DNA from: Piromyces finnis
Lineage: Eukaryota > Neocallimastigomycota > Neocallimastigomycetes > Neocallimastigales > Neocallimastigaceae
Assembly (NCBI GenBank): GCA_002104945.1
Contig: MCFH01000027.1
Coordinates: 611,001 to 675,000, forward strand
Length of the DNA stretch: 64,000 bases
Reading direction: 5' to 3'
The position numbers and the translations under genes are program-made. The notes below the pieces were generated by a model. That model ran no database searches. It saw only the letters and a list, made by a program, of their open reading frames with translations, and was not told the DNA's origin. This document shows positions 1 through 10,281 of this stretch, piece by piece (positions within the stretch are counted from its first letter, which is position 1; every line of letters starts with the position of its first letter).

Positions 1-1076
1 ACTTTAAGATTTAATGAAGATAAAAAATAAAATAGAGAGCAAAGATAAAAACTATTATCAGGATAATAAACAATAGTTTAGTAATATTTATTGTTATTAA
101 TATACATATACTCACAGACTTGTAATGATAATAATGTGAAAATGGAATGTTTGAATTACAAGGTCATTAACAATTAAAAAATGAAATATTATTATTTTTC
201 CTAAGTATAAAATTTTTTATCCTTTGATTTTTGAGTAAAATTTAATAATATCTTTTAATTCCTTTTGACTTTTCTTCTGATTAAAAAAAAAAAAGGTGAC
301 CTATTTAAAAATATTCTCATGCTCAGTATAGAAAATGCTAAATGATTTTTCCAACTGTGGCAAGTTTTAAGTAAAAAAATTTTAAAGAAAATTTATTAAT
401 AATAAATCGTTCGACCATATATAAATTTAATTAAATAAATTAAACAATATATGGAATACACATATTATTGATCGAAAGACGTTTAAAAAATTAGTTTCAT
501 AAAACTTCAATCTAACATTCCTCTATTAAAATAAAAAAGTGTTCATTTATAATTAAAAAAAAAAGGTTAATAGAAATGGTAACTACATAAAAATTATAAT
601 AGCATTACTAAAATAATATGAAATATCTTATATTTCCTTAATTCAATAAGAAAAATTATTTTTTTTTTTTCTTGCTTGTAGCACAGTCGAACTTTATTTC
701 ATATAAAATTGGCTTCTTCTTATTATTATTAAAATTCTAAATAAATACTTTATTATTATTCATTTTAATTAATTGATAAATTAAAATTTCTAAAAAAAGA
801 AATATAAAAAAATAATATAAAAACTTCTTGGTTTTATAATTAATAAATGTGGAGGCTAAAATATTCAACAACTTTTAATTTAATAATCATTTGATAATAA
901 CAAAGATAATAATGGTAAAACAATTAATTGATAATAAATATGGCAATATTTATTTTAAAAGTCAAAAAAAGTATAAAAAAACCTTTTTTTCTTAAAAGTT
1001 TTATCAATTATTATAAATAACATTAATAAAAGTTTACAACTATTACCATTAATAAAATATATAATTATTATCCAAA
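1..1076. other. AT-rich intergenic DNA, no gene seen
   Basis: Very AT-rich sequence with short A and T homopolymers and stop codons in all frames. I see no coding exon, RNA gene or repeat family here. The last few dozen bases would hold the promoter and 5' leader of the Asn-rich repeat gene that starts at 1077. Confidence 0.6.
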
Positions 1077-2406
1077 ATGCTGTATGTATTAAATTATACC
1101 TCTATAATAACATATTACTGTCTTTTTTTAAACACTTAATAAAACAAAATTTTCTTATTTATATAGTTCTAACAATAGATACGAATACCAAGAAAACAAC
1201 GAAAATGATTTCAACAATGATTCTTCCTATAATGTAAATAAAAAGCCATTTGGAAAGAAACCATTTGGTGAAAATAATAACCCATGTGGTAATAATAATT
1301 CATATGGTAGTAACAATAGCAATAATGAATATGGTAGACCACATCATCATTCTTCCTTTAATAATAATGATGAAGATAATAATGATAATAATAACAACGA
1401 GTACGGTAGACCACAAAATAACTATACTTCTTCCTTTGGAAATAATAATGATAATAATGAAAACAAGTTCGATAGACCACAAAACAACTATACTTCTTCC
1501 TTTGGAAATAATGATGATAATAATGACAACAAGTTCGGTAGACCACATCACCATTCCTCTTATGAAAATAATGAAGACAATGACAACAAGTTCGGTAGAC
1601 CACAAAACAACTCTAACACTTCTTATGGTAATAATGATGATAATAATGACAACAAGTTCGGTAGACCACAAAACAACTATACTTCTTCCTTTGGAAATAA
1701 TGATGATAATAATGAAAACAAGTTCGGTAGACCACAAAACAACTCTAACACTTCTTATGGTAATAATGATGATGATAATGACAACAAGTTCGGTAGACCA
1801 CATCACCATTCCTCCTATGGAAATAATGAAGATAATGACAACAAGTTCGGTAGACTACAAAACAATTCTAACACTTCTTATGGTAATAATGATGATAATA
1901 ATGACAATAAGTTTGGTAGACCACAAAACAACTATACTTCTTCCTTTGGAAATAATGATGATAATAATGAAAACAAGTTCGGTAGACCACAAAATAACTC
2001 TAATACTTCTTATGGTAATAATGATGATGATAATGACAACAAGTTCGGTAGACCACATCACCATTCCTCCTATGGAAATAATGATGAAAATAATGACAAC
2101 AAGTTCGGTAGACCACAAAACAACTCTAATACTTCTTATGGTAATAATGATGATGATAATGACAACAAGTTCGGTAGACCACATCACCATTCCTCCTATG
2201 GAAATAATGATGAAAATAATGACAACAAGTTCGGTAGACCACAAAACAACTATACTTCTTCCTTTGGAAATAATGATGATAATGACAACAAGTTCGGTAG
2301 ACCACAAAACAATTCTAACTCTTCTTTCGGTAATAGTAACAATAATTCATACAATAATAATTATTCAACCTATGAAAATGACACCAATGATTATGAAATG
2401 GAATAA
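1077..2406 (+). CDS. Asn-rich tandem-repeat protein (two exons)
   Basis: Not a recognised family. The reading frame runs from a TTATTTATATAG 3' splice site (exon 2 starts at 1167) to the TAA at 2404-2406. It encodes about 16 tandem units of 19-23 residues, each opening with (K/E)(F/Y)GRP and ending in an N/D-rich linker. Three unit types alternate: QNNYTSSFG, QNNSNTSYG and HHHSSYG. The first exon is inferred: ATG at 1077 followed by CT and a GTATGT donor at 1082. Joining 1077-1081 to 1167-2406 gives an open frame of 414 residues, and an in-frame TAA at 1062-1064 bars an earlier start in that exon. The protein is hydrophilic, has no visible signal peptide or membrane segment, and is probably disordered. 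The open frames on the opposite strand and in the other plus frame are by-products of the repeats. Exon 2 is fairly secure; the 5-nt coding exon is a prediction. Confidence 0.6.
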
Positions 2407-2873
2407 TATATTATAGTTGTTGAATTTAGAATATATTTTTTTCTAATATTGAAGCTTTCGTATATCTATTCTTAAATATTAAAAATTACTATTGTAAATA
2501 TATATATATATATATATATATATACTTTTTTTTTAGTTGTTTTATTATTTATAAAAATTAAAATTAAAATATATATCAATTAAAAACAAAAAATACATTT
2601 TTATCATTGTATCGTTTATGTCATATTAAAAATAAATAATAAAAAATATAAATAATTAAAAAAAAAAAAATAAAGATCATATCATATTTTTCTTCTAATA
2701 TTTTTAATTAAAAGAAAATTGTATTTATAATTTATCATTATTATATTTTTATATTAAAGTAATATATAATTGAGATTTTGGTAATAATATTTTTAAATAC
2801 AAAATGAATCAAAAATTTATTAAATAACAATTCTTTTGGTTTGAATTTCTTATTCAACAGTATGTCTTAAGAT
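2407..2873. other. AT-rich intergenic DNA with a TA dinucleotide run
   Basis: Non-coding AT-rich spacer between the repeat-protein gene and the LINE insertion. It holds a TA dinucleotide run near 2500-2524 and several A/T homopolymers. Nothing else is recognisable. Confidence 0.6.
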
Positions 2874-2886
2874 ATCAATTCTTCCC
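2874..2886. repeat. Left target-site duplication of LINE copy 1
   Basis: The 13-mer ATCAATTCTTCCC stands immediately before the element and recurs at 8465-8477 directly after its poly(A) tail. This is the signature of target-primed reverse transcription. The exact edges are ambiguous by a few bases because the element starts with CCC and ends in A. Confidence 0.9.
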
Positions 2887-3651
2887 CCCTCTTGGGAACG
2901 TGCCTTCATTTATTTAATAAATGTAGTTTCTCAAGGGGGTCTACTCATGCTCATGGTACTGAGAGAGTAGAAAGAATTAAATCCAAGCATTGCGCAATGG
3001 ATGCTTGGTTAGTCTTTAAGGGAAAATTATTAGGACTAAGCTCATGGTACTGAGCGATTAAAAAACATTTTATTCATCGAATTAAGTATTTGATGAATAA
3101 GTTGAATGTTTGATATTCAGGTAAGTTTGTATAGTATTTAATTAGAAGAGTAATACATTTTGTTGCTGTATTTTTTCTTTTATTCATGTATTCATGTAGT
3201 ACTACTCTTCTCTTGTAAGAATCCAATGTAGTCAACTTTAGCATTTGCATTGTATTTTTATATTCATGTAGCTATTGTTGTATTGTTTCTTGTAAGAGAC
3301 TGATTCACTCTACATCATGTAAAAATACTATTCACAAGCTTTCTGGTGTCGACATTCTTGATTCAAATTTTTTACCAATTTAAATATTTAATGAAAAGTA
3401 AAGTCAAACAAGTTTAGTGTCAAAAAGCGATTCGAATTTACTAACAACAAACCAAAACTAGAATTTTTAAAGAAAATTTACAACTAGAATTCAAAAAAAG
3501 AAACTTTAAACAAAGCATCGTAACAATTTTTGTACTATCCAGTACTTTTAAGAAGAGAGAGAGAGACAGATTTTTTTTCCATATACGTTATATTTATAAT
3601 TTTTATTAGTATTTATTTTATATTCAATATTTTTAATTAGAATTTATTATC
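2887..3651 (+). promoter_or_regulatory. Structured 5' leader / internal promoter region of LINE copy 1
   Basis: The first 170 nt can fold into five contiguous hairpins. A 12-bp stem pairs 2887-2898 with 2928-2939. A double stem at 2941-2970 is CTACTC/GAGTAG around CTCA/TGAG with loop TGGTAC. The stem at 2983-3008 is CCAAGCA/TGCTTGG. The stem at 3009-3039 is TTAGTC/GACTAA. The stem at 3040-3055 is GCTCA/TGAGC, again with loop TGGTAC. A perfect splice-donor match CAGGTAAGT follows near 3118-3126. Further on, AGAAGAGTA and TACTCTTCT form a longer-range stem, and a TTCATGTAG...CTTGTAAGA motif occurs twice. A LINE leader must carry its own promoter; which part does so cannot be told from sequence. 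Confidence 0.7.
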
Positions 3652-6600
3652 ATGTCAGTCCTTTATATTAAAGACAAGAATTATATCAGACGTGGTACCC
3701 GGTCTTATGGTATCCCCTTAGATGATATTCGCTCCTTCTTTATCCGTGGTATTCGATCATGGTCAGTAAATATGCTATGGGAAAAACTCGAGGTTATTCT
3801 AGAAGATAAATTTAATTCAGTTATTAGTGTTAAATATTTTCAGACTTTCAATGATCACTTTTTCTTAGTCAAGGTTCATGGTTCATCGAAAGATTGTATT
3901 AAAATCTTACACATGTTAAAGAAGAAACTTTCAGTTACCTCAATTTCCTTTTCAGCTCGTAGTAGAAGGAATCACAAATACACTTTTTCCACTCTCAAAC
4001 GTAAAATTTTAATTTCTAATAAACATCAACATTCTATTCAACAATCATTTCAACAATCAGTTCAACAATCTCATCAACAATCCGATCTTCAACTAGATCT
4101 TCAACAAGATCTTCAACAAGTTTCCAATCATGAAAATATTCCAGATCTACAGCAAACACAATTTCAATCTCAACATTCAACAATTAATTCTAATAGCTCT
4201 ATCAACTCTGATAACAGTTCAATAGTTGATAGTTCTTCAGTTTCACAGCCATCTAGTAATAGTTCTACTCATTCCTCTGATGCATCATCCATTAATAACG
4301 ATGACTTTAATAATAATAATAATAGCAACGATTCTTCCTCATCCAACAAGCCTGATAACTTTTCTTTTTGTCTTAGTTGGAACACCAATGGGTGGAATCA
4401 CGAAAAGAGAGATAGTATTAACTATTTCACAGCTATTTTCAAACCATTATTTTTATGTTTCCAAGGAACTGGTAATGGTTCTGGTTCGAATACAGATTAT
4501 CCTTGTCGTGTTACTTTGCGAAACTATAGACACTTTTTCAAGAAAGCTGACGAATCAGTTCCAGGAATGAGAGGTTTATATTTAGGTTTTCACAATTCGT
4601 GTCAAGCCTCACTTGAAAACTTCTCTGGAAAGTATATTATTTCTATTTATACTTTTAGTCTCTGGAATAGATTCAAATGCTCGATTGGAAATGTTTATAT
4701 GCCTCATAGTCATCACAACATCTATGTTGATCATGCAAAGTTAGAAGTTCGCTTGTGGTTACAAACTCATTCATCCCATCCATCGATTCTTGTTGGTGAT
4801 TTTAATATGTCTAAAGTAAAATTATCCAACTGGTTATCAACTAATGGATTAGGAGATTGGGAAATTCTTCCGCTTAGAGGGTCGACTATCTCTTGGACTC
4901 GAGGTGATCAATCTTCCGACATTGACCATGCTCTTATCAATTCGAAGATGAAAGATCTTATTCACTCAGGATCATTTATAAATAATTTTTATCCTGTATC
5001 AGACCATAAGCCACTTCTTATTAATGGTAAAATTATTCCTATGGAAGATTTTTCTAATGACTTTAATGTTCCTAAGAAAATTCTGAAATGGAATAGATTA
5101 AAATGTATTGAGGAAAAGGAATCTATTCTCAGTCATAATAAATTCCAAATACTTTCAGCAAAATTCAACGATCCTAATGTTTCTACAGATGAACTTTCCA
5201 AAGAGTTTACTTCAACTGCTTTTTCAATTGCAGACGAGCTCAGTATTACCTCAGCAAATAATGTTATAAAGTCTTCATTTCATATTTCACAACAAATTTT
5301 TAATCTTCAAAAAATCAAAATGAAGTTGTATAAGAGATTTAAAAAAGAAAGAATTTATGATATAGATGAATTTATTAAAAGAATTAAAATCTACCGTAAG
5401 CTCATTGATTACATCCACAAAAGATGTAATGAATTTAGGAAACAAGAATATCTTCATTGGATTAAAACAGGATGTGAGTATATGAAGAGTCATAATCCTA
5501 AGAAGGCCTGGAAATGGATCAAGAAAACTGCAAAAATTGGAAAAGATTCTTTCTTTATTGCTCAACCAATTAAAAATAAAAATGGAGAATTAGTTGTTGC
5601 TACGGAAGAACAACTAGATGTGTGGCATGATCATTTCGAAAATCTTGCATCAGATCCAAGTGGTGTAAGTCTTGATTTGGAGCATTGGTATGAAGAACCA
5701 ATGAATAAACGTTTTTCACTTCCTATGCTTGATGAGTGGGATATCAACCAAGATATTAGTATTGATGAAGTCAAGTCAGCTATCCTCTCTACTCCAAATT
5801 ATAAAGCATCAGGTCCGGATGGTATTCCAATTGAATTTTACAAAGCATTAATTCCATCAAGTAATGATTCTAATAATGCTACAGGTAATAATTCTTCTGG
5901 TAATACTACTTCAGATAATGATGCTCATGGTTTAAATTTTATTCTTAAATTATTTAACCGTATTTGGGATGGAGATTTCCCCAACTCATGGAATGAATCC
6001 AGTATTGTTTCTATTCCTAAGAAGGGAGATTTGACAGATTGTGATAACTATCGAGGTATATCACTTATCAATAATGGTATTAAGTTGATCTCCAAAATTG
6101 TCACCACTAGAATCTCAGAATATGGTCTAAAGAATAATTTCATTAGACCTGAACAATTTGGTTTTCGAAAAAAGGAAGAAAGTATCAGTCTTTTCATTTC
6201 AATCCAAGAAATATGCCGTAGACGTCAATTAGATAATAAAGAGACATATTTGGCCTTTTTAGATCTCAGGAAAGCATACGATTCAGTCCCAATCGGTAAT
6301 ATTCTCCATAAATTAGATTGTTTAGGAATCCGAGGTAAGAGTTTACAATTTATTAAAAATTTATATTTAACATCTAAGGCTAATGTCAAATTAGATGGAC
6401 AATTCTCGAAATCTTTTGATGTGAAGAAAGGAGTCCGTCAAGGTTGCCCACTTTCGCCTATTCTTTTTAATCTCTTTATTAATGATATATTTAAAGAGTG
6501 TGAAGATCTCGGAGTCAGTTTAGGTGACACTCGATGCTGTGGTGGACTTTTTGCAGATGATATAGTTATTTGTGCTCCAACAAGAGGATGCTTAAAAAAG

Positions 6601-8190
6601 ATGCTTAGAAGAGTTAATGAATGGGCCTTGTATAATGAAATGGAATTTGGTATCCAGAAATGTTCAACGATGGTGATTCGTCCTGAATCAATAGAAAATC
6701 AGAACAAGAGAGATCCAACATTTTACTTAGCAGGACAACCCATTCCAACTACTGACTGCTACACTTATCTTGGTGTTCCATTTGATAAGAATTTGTCCCT
6801 TAAACCAGTAATTAAAGTTCTTAATAACAAGGTTTTGAAAGGACTTTTCTCAGTCAGTAAATTCTTAAGAAATCCTAATATTCCTATTCCTTTCAAAAAG
6901 CTAGTACTTAACTCTCAAGTGATTAGCAGAGTTTCATACTTTGCACCATTACTTGGATCCAACAAAGCTAGGTCTAGGATTGCTCAGAAGCATGTTAACA
7001 AAGGAATACGATGGATTGCCGGAGTTCATAAAGCTGTATCGTTTATATCTTTATACTCTATCTCAAAAGATTTGAATATTCCTCCATTGTCAGCCAAATG
7101 TGCGTTAGCTCAGGTTAGATGTTTTAACAAATGGAAAATCTCAAATTGTATTATCTCACACCTTGTCAATTACATTCCTAAATTTAGAAAATACACGTGG
7201 TGCAAATCAAGTAGGACACTTGAAAAAAAACTAAAGAAGCATGGAGATGTTAAAGCAGTTAAAAACTTTTATTGGAAAGATCTCAAAGGGAATTCAATCA
7301 AAGCGCAATATTATGATGATAATAAATTTATTGAAACTAAAGATTTTATTAAATTATGTTATGAGTACCCAGAGTTTGCCTATGGCTTCTACTGGCTATT
7401 GAAAGCAAGAAGCGGATATAAGTTGGATGCTAGAGTTGCCAAAGCTGCTAAATTTGTTGATCCAGTTTGTCCTAACTACTGTCCATGTTGCAAGTGTGGA
7501 GATCAAAGTATTAAACATTGGTTATTAGATTGTCCAACATTTAGAGATATCCGTATTAAACATTATGATTCCATAGTCCAGCTATTAAATTTTTTCAGTC
7601 AACGTAATTCCAATAGTCTTATCAATAATAATGAAATTGATAATGTCAGTAGAGATAGCAATAACAGTAATAGTAATAGTAACAATAATAATAATAACAA
7701 TAGTAATAATAACAATAGTAGTAATAGTAATAATAGAAATAGTAATAATAACAATAGTAGTAATAGAAATAATAATATTAATAATGATAGCAATAGTGAA
7801 GATAATAATTCTAATTTAGATAGTAATTTAGTTAATGATAGTAATAGTTCTAATAATCCGGTGAATATTAATGTGTATGATTATTCTAGTGTGTGCAGTA
7901 AAATATTTAAATTCCTTCTTGGGGGAAGAAGTTTTAACAATATTAATTACAATTCAAGGGAATGGAAAGAACTTTGTAAGCGTCAGATTCAATCTGGTAC
8001 TAATGAAGGAGCACCATTCTTGACGGTAACCGCGGAACTTCTAACCAAAATCATGCCTTTTGCTATTGGCCAGCAATGGTCAATGTTCAAAAGGTTTGAA
8101 GCAACATCCAAGAGCGTCAATGCTGAAGAAACAGTAAGACAGGCCAGGAGGGCCAGCGCAACCAATGGAGATCATAATTTTGTTCCATGA
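3652..8190 (+). CDS. LINE ORF: APE endonuclease / reverse transcriptase (catalytic Glu lost)
   Basis: Single 1512-residue polyprotein for nicking the target DNA and reverse-transcribing the element RNA. Residues 1-120 form an unassigned N-terminal domain, followed by a Q/S/N-rich linker. An APE-type endonuclease starts near residue 237 (SWNTNGW; GDFN at 382-385; SDIDH; SDHKPL). The reverse transcriptase spans about 700-1050, with ASGPDG, QFGFR, FLDLRKAYD, RQGCPLSP and the FADD active site at 967-970. A C-terminal zinc knuckle C-x2-C-x6-H-x4-C lies at 1279-1294. A poly-Asn/Ser insert and a conserved C-terminal block follow. No RNase H domain is evident. In the motif that normally reads FQE, residue 272 is Gly (GGA at 4465-4467), while copy 2 has Glu there. 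That Glu is a metal ligand in APE nucleases, so this copy probably cannot nick its own target. Confidence 0.93.
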   Translation: MSVLYIKDKNYIRRGTRSYGIPLDDIRSFFIRGIRSWSVNMLWEKLEVILEDKFNSVISVKYFQTFNDHFFLVKVHGSSKDCIKILHMLKKKLSVTSISFSARSRRNHKYTFSTLKRKILISNKHQHSIQQSFQQSVQQSHQQSDLQLDLQQDLQQVSNHENIPDLQQTQFQSQHSTINSNSSINSDNSSIVDSSSVSQPSSNSSTHSSDASSINNDDFNNNNNSNDSSSSNKPDNFSFCLSWNTNGWNHEKRDSINYFTAIFKPLFLCFQGTGNGSGSNTDYPCRVTLRNYRHFFKKADESVPGMRGLYLGFHNSCQASLENFSGKYIISIYTFSLWNRFKCSIGNVYMPHSHHNIYVDHAKLEVRLWLQTHSSHPSILVGDFNMSKVKLSNWLSTNGLGDWEILPLRGSTISWTRGDQSSDIDHALINSKMKDLIHSGSFINNFYPVSDHKPLLINGKIIPMEDFSNDFNVPKKILKWNRLKCIEEKESILSHNKFQILSAKFNDPNVSTDELSKEFTSTAFSIADELSITSANNVIKSSFHISQQIFNLQKIKMKLYKRFKKERIYDIDEFIKRIKIYRKLIDYIHKRCNEFRKQEYLHWIKTGCEYMKSHNPKKAWKWIKKTAKIGKDSFFIAQPIKNKNGELVVATEEQLDVWHDHFENLASDPSGVSLDLEHWYEEPMNKRFSLPMLDEWDINQDISIDEVKSAILSTPNYKASGPDGIPIEFYKALIPSSNDSNNATGNNSSGNTTSDNDAHGLNFILKLFNRIWDGDFPNSWNESSIVSIPKKGDLTDCDNYRGISLINNGIKLISKIVTTRISEYGLKNNFIRPEQFGFRKKEESISLFISIQEICRRRQLDNKETYLAFLDLRKAYDSVPIGNILHKLDCLGIRGKSLQFIKNLYLTSKANVKLDGQFSKSFDVKKGVRQGCPLSPILFNLFINDIFKECEDLGVSLGDTRCCGGLFADDIVICAPTRGCLKKMLRRVNEWALYNEMEFGIQKCSTMVIRPESIENQNKRDPTFYLAGQPIPTTDCYTYLGVPFDKNLSLKPVIKVLNNKVLKGLFSVSKFLRNPNIPIPFKKLVLNSQVISRVSYFAPLLGSNKARSRIAQKHVNKGIRWIAGVHKAVSFISLYSISKDLNIPPLSAKCALAQVRCFNKWKISNCIISHLVNYIPKFRKYTWCKSSRTLEKKLKKHGDVKAVKNFYWKDLKGNSIKAQYYDDNKFIETKDFIKLCYEYPEFAYGFYWLLKARSGYKLDARVAKAAKFVDPVCPNYCPCCKCGDQSIKHWLLDCPTFRDIRIKHYDSIVQLLNFFSQRNSNSLINNNEIDNVSRDSNNSNSNSNNNNNNNSNNNNSSNSNNRNSNNNNSSNRNNNINNDSNSEDNNSNLDSNLVNDSNSSNNPVNINVYDYSSVCSKIFKFLLGGRSFNNINYNSREWKELCKRQIQSGTNEGAPFLTVTAELLTKIMPFAIGQQWSMFKRFEATSKSVNAEETVRQARRASATNGDHNFVP

Positions 8191-8425
8191 CAAAATTTTG
8201 ATCTTTGGCTCGGTGTCCCATTGGAAGTCAAATACAATTATTATACTTTAGTATGATAGTGGCTTTCTTACTTTAATTAAAATTACTAGAATACATTATA
8301 CCCAATTTTTATTCATTTGTGTTTATTTAAACATATTTTTTTTTATTTTTATTTATTTTTAATTTTTTATTACATGTATTATAATTTTAATTAAATAAAT
8401 AATAAAGTTTAAAATATTTGATGCC

Positions 8426-8464
<39 letters not shown>

Positions 8465-8468
<4 letters not shown>

Positions 8469-8477
8469 ATTCTTCCC
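8465..8477. repeat. Right target-site duplication of LINE copy 1
   Basis: ATCAATTCTTCCC directly after the poly(A) tail, identical to the sequence before the element at 2874-2886. Confidence 0.9.
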
Positions 8478-8766
8478 ACTTATAAAATGGATCTAATATT
8501 GTTTTTATTATTTTAGAGATAATAGATTATAATAGATGACTATTATTTTAATGATTATTTTTAAATAATTTTAATATTTAAATACAGTGTAATAAAATAT
8601 TAAAAAATTAGATAAAAAAAAAGAAATATATATATAAATATATTATGTACCTTAATATGAAAGATCACTACTGGCTTTTTTTATTATTATTCATGCAATA
8701 GCTATATTTGAGTATTTTTTTAAGACAAGAGAATATACCTCTTGTATTTATTTATTTTATTAAATT
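8478..8766. other. AT-rich spacer
   Basis: Non-coding AT-rich DNA between the LINE insertion and the next LINE fragment. I see nothing recognisable in it. Confidence 0.5.
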
Positions 8767-10205
8767 TAAATACTATTGGTGATAATACATATTAACAAGA
8801 TTACTATTATTATTAATATTATTATTAATATTATTATTAATGTTATTATAACTATTAATATTATTATTATTGCTATCTCTACTGATATTAACATTTTCAT
8901 TATTATTGATAGGACTGTTGGAATTACGTTGACTGAAAAAAATGTAATAGCTGGACTATGCAATTGTAATGTTTAATACGGATATCTCTAAATGTTGGAC
9001 AATCTAATAACCAATGTTTAATACTTTGAACACCACACTTGCAACATGGACAGTAGTTAGGACAAACTGGATCAACAAATTTAGCAGCTTTGGCAACTCT
9101 AGCATCCAACTTGTATCCGCTTCTTGCTTTCAATAGCCAATAGAAGCCATAGGCAAACTCTGGGTACTCATAACATAATTTAATAAAATCTTTAGTTTCA
9201 ATAAATTTATTATCATCATAATATTGCGCTTTGATTGAATTCCCTTTGAGATCTTTCCAATAAAAGTTTTAACTGCTTTAACATTTCCATGTTTCTTTAA
9301 TTTTTTATCAAGTGTCCTACTTGATTTGCACCACGTGTATTTTCTATTATTTAGGAATGTAATTGACAAGGTGTGAGATAATACAATTTGAGTTTTTCCA
9401 TTTGTTAAAACATCTAACCTGAGCTAAAGCATATTTGGCTGACAATGGAGGAATATTCAAATCTATTGATATAGAGTATAGAGATATAAACGATACAGCT
9501 TTATGAACACCTGCAACCCATCGTTATCCTCTGTTAGCATGCTTCTGAGCAATCCTAGACCTAGCTTTGTTGGATCCAAGTAATAAAAGTATGAAACTCT
9601 GCTAATCACTTGTAAGTACTAGCTTTTTGAAAGGAATAGGAATATTAGGATTTCTTAAGAATTTACTGACTGAAAAAAGTCCTTTCAAAACTTTGTTATT
9701 AAGAGTTTTAATAACTGGTTTAAGGGACAGATTCTTATCAAATGGAACACCAAGATAAGTGTAGCAGTCAGTAGTTGGAATGGGTTGTCCTGCTAAGTAA
9801 AATGTTGGATCCCTCTTGTTCTGGTTTTCTATTGATTCAGGACGAATCACCATCGTTGAACATTTCTGGATACCAAATTCCATTTCATTATACAAAGCCC
9901 ATTCATTAACTCTTCTAAGCATTTTTTTTAAGCATCCTCTTGTTGGAGCACAAATAACTATATCATCAGCAAAAAGTTCACCATAGCATCGAGTGCCACC
10001 TAAACTAACTCCGAGATCTTCGCACTCTTTAAATATATCATTAATAAAGAGATTGAAGAGAATAGGAGAAAGTGGGCAACCTTGACGGACTCCTTTCTTC
10101 ACATCAAAAGATTTCAAGAATTATCCATCAAATTTGACATTAGCCTTAGATGTTAAATATAAATTCTTGATAAATTGTAAACCCTTACCTCTGATTCCTA
10201 AACAA
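8767..10205 (-). mobile_element. LINE fragment, truncated at both ends (copy 3)
   Basis: On the minus strand this matches the middle of the LINE ORF, from the RT block before RQGCPLSP through the FADD motif, the C-terminal zinc knuckle and the start of the Asn-rich insert. It is broken by frameshifts and an altered stop, leaving pieces of 171, 79 and 69 codons. The RT piece (9602-10117) still reads LFADDIVICAP. It shares several variant residues with copy 2 rather than copy 1, for example the Thr in IKTLNNK and the Asp in TLDKK. It has no leader, no 3' UTR and no target duplication. It is a dead relic of the same family. Confidence 0.85.
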
Positions 10206-10210
10206 TCTAT

Positions 10211-10281
10211 TGGCCATTAATGGCCAGTAACAAAAGGCATGATTTTAGTAAAAAGTTCCGCTGTTACCATCAAGAATAGTA
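10211..10281 (-). mobile_element. Displaced LINE ORF 3'-end fragment
   Basis: About 70 nt on the minus strand match the LINE ORF near copy-1 positions 8018-8083, including GCCAGTAAC..AAAAGGCATGATTTT. In element order this piece belongs downstream of the fragment at 8767-10205, but here it lies on that fragment's upstream side. The two pieces are therefore not collinear, which implies a rearrangement or a second insertion followed by deletion. Confidence 0.7.

Larger units (their letters stand above)
2887..8464 (+). mobile_element. Full-length LINE (non-LTR retrotransposon), copy 1
   Basis: Complete autonomous-type element: a leader of about 765 nt, one 1512-codon ORF (3652-8190), a short 3' UTR, and a poly(A) tail at about 8429-8464. 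It is flanked by a 13-bp direct repeat (2874-2886 and 8465-8477). The 5' end CCCTCTTGGG is the same as in copy 2 at 30057, so it is the true 5' terminus and not a truncation point. The two copies differ at roughly 15 of 1512 amino acids, so both are young. GC content is clearly higher than in the surrounding DNA, as expected of an element under coding constraint. Confidence 0.93.

Noticed and set aside
1250-2416. 388-codon frame rich in Met/Ile/Thr over the repeat gene, plus antisense frames of 150-169 codons
   Set aside because: The GRP-repeat frame ending at 2406 has sensible residue use and a splice acceptor. The others are frame-shifted or antisense shadows of the same nucleotide repeats.
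2887-3055. HDV-like or hammerhead ribozyme in the LINE leader
   Set aside because: The strand order needed for HDV (a P2 strand after P4) and the hammerhead core sequences CTGATGA and GAAA were not found. Only a set of simple hairpins is supported.
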